Origin: CAYLHS01 sp964383535
Lineage (GTDB): Bacteria; Actinomycetota; Acidimicrobiia; Spongiisociales; UBA4744
DNA length: 11,197 nt
Reading direction: 5' to 3'
Assembly (NCBI GenBank): GCA_964383535.1
Contig: CAYLHS010000071.1
Location: 1 to 11,197 of the forward strand
The stretch's first letter is position 1. The number at the start of each line of letters is the position of its first letter. This document shows, piece by piece, positions 7,982-11,197 of this stretch. A program made the translations under genes and the position numbers. Under the pieces are notes generated by a model. The model was not told the DNA's origin and searched no databases. It worked only from the letters and a program-made list of their open reading frames with translations.

Positions 7982-8000
7982 CCGCTCGCTCTGCGAGCGG
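7982..8000. repeat. Perfect 19-bp inverted repeat abutting the pncB -10, candidate operator
   Basis: The arms are CCGCTCGC (7982-7989) and GCGAGCGG (7993-8000) around a 3-nt centre. The eight base pairs are perfect. It directly adjoins the TACCAT hexamer, so a protein bound there would block or reshape the pncB promoter. It has no T-tract on either side, so it is a poor terminator. It does not resemble the AT-rich NrtR or NiaR sites known for NAD genes. If transcription starts further upstream it would instead be a 5' leader hairpin ending 13 nt before the ATG. Confidence 0.55.
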
Positions 8001-8152
8001 CTTTCCGTTCTGGTTCTCGGTTGCCGGCAGAAGGTCCTTCACCGGACCCATCGGCGACGAACTTCGCCGAACGGTGGCTGTACGCCGACCCTGAACCCCA
8101 TGGGGGACGTGCTCGCCTGGCTTCCTCGACCGCGGACCGTCTTCGGAACGGT

Positions 8153-8180
8153 GAAGGGGCGCCCCTCGGGGCGCCCCTTC
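8153..8180 (-). terminator. Strong hairpin terminator after the secreted-protein gene
   Basis: A perfect 13-bp stem with arms GAAGGGGCGCCCC (8153-8165) and GGGGCGCCCCTTC (8168-8180) encloses a 2-nt loop as drawn; in RNA the innermost pairs would open. It begins 25 nt after the stop of the minus-strand gene ending at 8206. No U-run follows on either strand, as is common for hairpin terminators in high-GC actinobacteria. It also shields pncB, 185 bp further on, from read-through. The rest of 7969-8205 shows no gene. Confidence 0.75.
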
Positions 8181-8205
8181 GTCTCGTCCGGGAAGGAGGA
8201 ACGGA

Positions 8206-8628
8206 CTACTTGACCGGCACCAGGGGGCACACGAGGAACCCCGGGTTGCTGTCGTCAATGGTCAGATGTCCGGCCGCGACTTCCTCCATGAGTTGGGCGT
8301 AGGAGGTGATCAGGGTCTTCTCGGCACCTGCATTCCAGGTGGCAGGCACCTCGTACCAGCGACCGCCGTTGTAGGCAGGGTTGCCGGGGGCGGCCTCGGC
8401 CACGGCGAGCTGGCCCTCGACTCCGTTGGTGATCTTCACGAGCATGTCGAACGACTGAAGGTTGTGTCCATTCGGTGCGGGAATATCGGCGACCTTCCGC
8501 GAGCTGTACGCCTGCCCGTCGGCGTAGATGCCTGGCTGGAAGCTGAACTTGCCGGGCAGCGCAAACGCAGGAACCGCCAACGCGAAGAGCATCGCAACGA
8601 CGAGACCTACGACGGCAATACGGCGCAT
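8206..8628 (-). CDS. Small secreted protein of unknown function
   Basis: 140 residues. The ATG at 8628 has AAAGGAG 5 nt upstream, which fixes this start although the frame stays open further upstream. Residues 1-23 form a Sec signal peptide: MRR, a hydrophobic run of Val/Leu/Ala, then AFA before the likely cut ahead of LPGKF. The mature part is about 117 residues, has one cysteine near the end (in FLVCPLVPVK) and no further membrane segment or lipobox, so it is probably exported and soluble. Notable stretches are NPAYNGGRWYEVPATWN and a Glu/Ala-rich end before the C terminus. I do not recognise the family, and no catalytic motif is apparent. It is followed by a strong terminator, so it forms a single-gene unit, and it diverges from a response regulator-kinase pair that might control it. 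The presence of signal peptide, ribosome site and terminator makes the gene real even without a family. Confidence 0.82.
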   Translation of the reverse strand: MRRIAVVGLVVAMLFALAVPAFALPGKFSFQPGIYADGQAYSSRKVADIPAPNGHNLQSFDMLVKITNGVEGQLAVAEAAPGNPAYNGGRWYEVPATWNAGAEKTLITSYAQLMEEVAAGHLTIDDSNPGFLVCPLVPVK

Positions 8629-8633
8629 GGTTT

Positions 8634-8640
8634 CTCCTTT
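8634..8640 (-). promoter_or_regulatory. Ribosome binding site AAAGGAG of the secreted-protein gene
   Basis: AAAGGAG on the minus strand is separated from the ATG at 8628 by AAACC. It decides between this start and upstream in-frame starts, which would place the signal peptide in mid-protein. Confidence 0.75.
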
Positions 8641-8642
8641 CG

Positions 8643-8655
8643 CCGGAATCTCCGG
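8643..8655. repeat. Short inverted repeat upstream of the secreted-protein gene
   Basis: CCGGA and TCCGG arms flank a 3-nt centre, just before the Shine-Dalgarno of the minus-strand gene. It would lie in the 5' leader. The arms are only 5 bp, so it may be chance in GC-rich DNA. Confidence 0.25.
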
Positions 8656-8660
8656 TCTGC

Positions 8661-8679
8661 CATGCACGTTGTCATGCAC
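8661..8679. repeat. Direct repeat CATGCAC x2, candidate response-regulator site
   Basis: CATGCAC occurs at 8661-8667 and 8673-8679, a 12-bp period (about one helical turn), in the 141-bp gap between the secreted-protein gene and the divergent response regulator. OmpR-family regulators often bind tandem direct repeats of about 10-11 bp period. The site is 33-51 bp upstream of the secreted-protein ATG and about 90 bp upstream of the regulator start. Confidence 0.4.
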
Positions 8680-8734
8680 ATCTCTCATCACCACAACAGG
8701 CAGGTGAACATTCCCGAAACGACTCGCCCACCGC

Positions 8735-8763
8735 TTCTCATCTCGCGCTGTGGCCCGTACGAT
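8735..8763 (+). promoter_or_regulatory. Candidate leaderless promoter of the two-component operon
   Basis: A TTCTCA box (8735-8740), a 17-bp spacer and TACGAT (8758-8763) match the housekeeping pattern at 4 of 6 positions each. TACGAT ends 6 nt before the ATG at 8770, so transcription would start at the A of the start codon. No Shine-Dalgarno precedes the ATG, which fits a leaderless mRNA. Confidence 0.45.
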
Positions 8764-8769
8764 GCGCAC

Positions 8770-9447
8770 ATGGATCGAGTCCTCGTCGTCGATGACGAAC
8801 CGATGGTGCGCGAAGTTGTCACGGAGTACCTCGAGCGCGAAGGGTTCGTGGTGGAGACTGCCCAGGATGGAGCCGCTGCCCTTGAAGCCATCCGCACGCG
8901 ACAACCCGACCTGCTCGTGCTCGATGTCATGCTGCCGGAAAAGGACGGCTTCGCCGTTCTGCACGAGGTGAGGAAGGACTCAACGATCCCTGTCATCCTG
9001 TTGACCGCCCGCGGAGAGGAGCCCGACCGAGTGGTAGGCCTCGAACTGGGCGCCGACGACTACGTGGTCAAACCATTCTCCCCGCGGGAACTGACAGCAA
9101 GGGTGCGGTCGGTGCTGAGAAGGACCCGACCCGAGCCGGTCAACGAGACACTGACATTCGACGACCTGGAAATCGACCGCCGTTCCCGGGAGGTGCGCGT
9201 CGGGGGGCGTCTCGCCGAGCTGACCCCTAGAGAGTTCGATCTTCTCGTCTTCATCGCCTCTCACCCAAGACAGGTCTTCTCGAGGGGCCAGCTCCTTCAG
9301 CACGTGTGGGAGTCCTCTTCCGACTGGCAGGATCCCGCGACCGTCACCGTGCACATCGGTCGTCTCAGGACCAAGCTCGAAGCCAACCCTGCCAAACCTC
9401 GCAGGATCGCGACGGTGTGGGGCGTCGGCTACCGGTTCGAACCGTGA
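8770..9447 (+). CDS. OmpR/PhoB-family response regulator
   Basis: 225 residues. The receiver domain (1-118) has the acidic pocket D8-D9, phospho-acceptor D52 (in LVLDVMLP), switch T79 (LLTAR) and K101 (VVKPFSP). The winged-helix DNA-binding domain (126-225) shows LTPREFDLLVF, RGQLLQHVW, the recognition-helix stretch TVTVHIGRLRTKLE and the wing TVWGVGYRFEP. All key residues are present, so it should be a functional phosphorylation-dependent transcription factor. Its stop overlaps the GTG start of the histidine kinase gene by 4 bp, so the two are translationally coupled cognate partners. The start at 8770 was chosen because the family begins with M-x-RVLVVDDE; the frame is open upstream but only as the reverse of the secreted-protein gene. 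Regulon unknown; the divergent secreted-protein gene is a natural candidate target. Confidence 0.95.
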   Translation: MDRVLVVDDEPMVREVVTEYLEREGFVVETAQDGAAALEAIRTRQPDLLVLDVMLPEKDGFAVLHEVRKDSTIPVILLTARGEEPDRVVGLELGADDYVVKPFSPRELTARVRSVLRRTRPEPVNETLTFDDLEIDRRSREVRVGGRLAELTPREFDLLVFIASHPRQVFSRGQLLQHVWESSSDWQDPATVTVHIGRLRTKLEANPAKPRRIATVWGVGYRFEP

Positions 9448-10655
9448 GATTCACGGGCCTGCTGATCGGCGCGGTCATCGTGGCCTATGGCGTCGTCGAA
9501 CTGCTCATGCGGCCGTCAGGACCGGATCGGCTCATGTTCGCGCTCATGTTCGCGGGCATCGCCCTCGTGACCGCCCTCATGTGGATCGTGCTGCGGTGGG
9601 TTGCCGTTCGGACGAGGTCGCTATCGGGAACGATGTTCGTTGTGTCGGTCGGGGCCGTCTTCATCGTTGTGCTCGCAGTGGTCGTTGCCGGGCACCTGAT
9701 GTTCCTGTCCGGTCATGACCTCCACATCACGCTGATCGTCCTCGGTTTCGGAATGGTGCTCGGCGCACTCCTCGCGGGAGCCGTCGCGGAACGTCTCAGC
9801 CGCGACCTTCGCCGGCTGCGTGACATCGCAGAGCGGGTGGCTGCCGGCGACTTTTCCGTTCGAGCGGGATTGAACAGGCCCGACGAGGTTGGGGCGCTCT
9901 CATCGGCGATCGACTCCATGGTGGAGCGTCTTGACGCCGCCGACAGTGAACGGCAACGGATCGAGGCCTCCCGGCGTACGTTTCTGGCGGCGATCGGACA
10001 CGATCTCCGAACCCCGCTGACCTCTGCTCGCGCCGCTGTCGAGGCACTCCAGGATGGCGTGGCGCGCGATCCGGAGCGCTTTCTCGGTTCGATCAGTGGT
10101 GATCTGTCGATTCTCAGCGGACTCGTGGAGGACCTGTTCCTGCTTTCGAAGATCGAAGCCGATCAGCTCGATCTGGACAAGGAACCCGTGGATCTGACCG
10201 ATCTCGCGGACACGACACTGGAGGCGATGACCCCGGTCGCACGACGCCGCAACATCAACCTGCGCCTCGACGCGACAAGCCACGTCCGTGTGCTCGCCGG
10301 GGAATTGGAGCTGGCCCGAGTTCTCCGCAATCTCGTCGACAACGCGATCCGACACGCTCCCGACGCCTCGGAGGTGACCGTTGGCGTTGACAGCGACCAG
10401 TCCGCCGTCACTGTGAGAGTGACGGATCAGGGCCCTGGATTCCCTCCCGACATCGACGTCTTCGAGAGCTTCACCCGCGGAGACAGCGCACGGGCCCGTG
10501 ACACGGGAGGCGCCGGCCTGGGATTGGCGATCGCGCGAGGCATCGTGCATGCGCACGGTGGTGCCACCTGGATCGAACCCGGTCCGGGCGGCACCGTCGC
10601 GTTCCGAATCCCGATCGACCGCCCGCTCTCAGGTCCCTACGTACTCGAGGCCTGA
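9444..10655 (+). CDS. Membrane sensor histidine kinase with HAMP domain
   Basis: 403 residues from the GTG that overlaps the regulator stop (GTGA). Four hydrophobic segments lie at about 3-22, 31-50, 63-84 and 95-115, joined by very short loops (about 8 residues each on the outer side), so there is no real extracellular sensor domain. A HAMP linker (about 115-165) contains the AAGDFSVR and DEVGALSSAID pattern. The HisKA domain has phospho-acceptor H186 in AIGHDLRTPL. The HATPase domain shows the N box NLVDNAIRHAP (296-306), G1 DQGPGF (328-333) and G2 GGAGLGL (355-361). All catalytic elements are intact. Role: sense a membrane or intramembrane signal and phosphorylate the regulator encoded just before. 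The upstream in-frame region inside the regulator gene is Arg/Gln-rich and not part of the protein. No Shine-Dalgarno precedes the GTG. Its last 19 bp overlap the convergent DoxX-type gene. Confidence 0.93.
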   Translation: MRFTGLLIGAVIVAYGVVELLMRPSGPDRLMFALMFAGIALVTALMWIVLRWVAVRTRSLSGTMFVVSVGAVFIVVLAVVVAGHLMFLSGHDLHITLIVLGFGMVLGALLAGAVAERLSRDLRRLRDIAERVAAGDFSVRAGLNRPDEVGALSSAIDSMVERLDAADSERQRIEASRRTFLAAIGHDLRTPLTSARAAVEALQDGVARDPERFLGSISGDLSILSGLVEDLFLLSKIEADQLDLDKEPVDLTDLADTTLEAMTPVARRRNINLRLDATSHVRVLAGELELARVLRNLVDNAIRHAPDASEVTVGVDSDQSAVTVRVTDQGPGFPPDIDVFESFTRGDSARARDTGGAGLGLAIARGIVHAHGGATWIEPGPGGTVAFRIPIDRPLSGPYVLEA

Positions 10656-11197
10656 CGCCACGGAACGCCGAGCTTGGGCAGCAGGAACCGATCCAGTCCT
10701 AACCAACCCGCATTCCGCCACGCGAGGAACAGCAGCCCGGAAACGAGAATCATCGCAGGGTTGACACCCGCGCTGCCGGCGAACGCATACGAGAAGTTGA
10801 GCGTTGCACCGAACAATGCCGCGACGCCGGTGAACGCACCGAGAATCAAGGCGATCCCGATGAGGAGTTCACCCAGTGGGACGAGGTAGCCGAGGAGCGT
10901 GTGGCCCGATGACGCCACCCAGTGCAGGAAGTCGACGTACCAGCCGTAGGCGACCGACGGATGTGGACCGGTTGCAGACGTGATGGCCCCCTGTGCGAAG
11001 CCGGCGATGTTCTGACCGACGCTCACGGCGACGTCCTTGCCGTCCTGGACCACGGTTCCGGCGCGGATCCATCCGATATTGGCGTCGCCCGTCAAGGAGA
11101 AGCCCTTGCCAGGGACGATGTTGCCGCCGAACACCTTGCCCCACCCCGACTGGAACCACTCCCACCCGAGCCATACCCTGACGACGAGCCAGAACCA
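10637..11197 (-). CDS. DoxX-type integral membrane protein, start outside the window
   Basis: 186 residues are visible; the frame stays open to the edge, giving WFWLVVRVWLGW in frame before the GTG at 11134, so that GTG is not the true start. The segment LGWEWFQSGWGKV (about 10-22) is the typical first-helix motif of the DoxX/DoxD family, related to the small subunit of thiosulfate:quinone oxidoreductase. Then come a long polar stretch (about 24-95), probably outside the membrane, and hydrophobic segments at about 100-118, 119-137 and 146-160, before a short basic tail ending LPKLGVPWRQASST. Members are four-helix membrane proteins, in many cases of unproven redox role. The polar insert after helix 1 is longer than in minimal DoxX proteins. 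The 3' end overlaps the histidine kinase gene by 19 bp in tail-to-tail fashion; no terminator hairpin is seen between them. Confidence 0.82.
   Translation of the reverse strand, partial: WFWLVVRVWLGWEWFQSGWGKVFGGNIVPGKGFSLTGDANIGWIRAGTVVQDGKDVAVSVGQNIAGFAQGAITSATGPHPSVAYGWYVDFLHWVASSGHTLLGYLVPLGELLIGIALILGAFTGVAALFGATLNFSYAFAGSAGVNPAMILVSGLLFLAWRNAGWLGLDRFLLPKLGVPWRQASST

Noticed and set aside
8136..8152. Small hairpin ACCGT...ACGGT beside the terminator
   Set aside because: It has only 5 base pairs with a 7-nt loop and is not clearly separate from chance in GC-rich DNA.
7914..8258. 114-codon minus-strand open frame across the pncB upstream region
   Set aside because: It runs through the strong hairpin at 8153-8180 and overlaps both real genes; its composition is typical of noncoding GC-rich frames.
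8629..8964. N-terminal extension of the secreted protein up to 8964
   Set aside because: It would lie antisense to the response regulator and bury the signal peptide; the start at 8628 has a strong ribosome site.

Overview
The window looks like chromosomal DNA of a high-GC bacterium, most likely an actinomycete-type (Actinomycetota) lineage. The reasons are the strong G/C bias at third codon positions, GTG starts, tightly overlapping genes, and several genes that seem to start at or next to the transcription start (leaderless promoters). The exact taxon cannot be read from the sequence. There is no sign of phage, transposon, CRISPR, tRNA or rRNA.

Left part (1-6423): two molybdenum hydroxylases of the xanthine dehydrogenase family face away from each other across a 242-bp gap. 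Leftwards (minus strand) lies an 849-residue fusion of a [2Fe-2S] domain and a molybdopterin domain, of the type labelled selenium-dependent xanthine dehydrogenase. Nineteen bases after it begins a gene cut off by the window edge, whose first 12 residues end in a motif typical of amidohydrolases. Rightwards lies a compact three-gene operon: FAD subunit, [2Fe-2S] subunit and molybdopterin subunit, with 4-bp and 8-bp overlaps. The only FAD subunit in view belongs to this operon, so it might also serve the fused enzyme. Together they suggest oxidation of purines or another N-heterocycle, followed by deamination or hydrolysis; the substrate is not proven.

Middle (6427-8205): a full-length nicotinate phosphoribosyltransferase (pncB, NAD salvage) is read leftwards and ends 3 bp from the molybdopterin subunit. 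Upstream of it are a -10-like hexamer, a perfect 19-bp inverted repeat touching that hexamer, and, further off, a 13-bp-stem hairpin terminator that closes the next minus-strand gene.

Right part (8206-11197): a small secreted protein of unknown family (minus strand) is divergent from an OmpR-type response regulator and its histidine kinase, which overlap by 4 bp. The kinase has four membrane segments and almost no external domain. A 7-bp direct repeat with 12-bp period lies in the divergent gap and could be a regulator site. The window ends in a DoxX-type membrane protein (minus strand, start outside the window) whose 3' end overlaps the kinase gene by 19 bp.

Most of the window is recognisable metabolic and signalling genes. 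The parts that merit attention are the paired molybdenum hydroxylases with one FAD subunit, the unknown secreted protein beside the two-component system, and the candidate operators.
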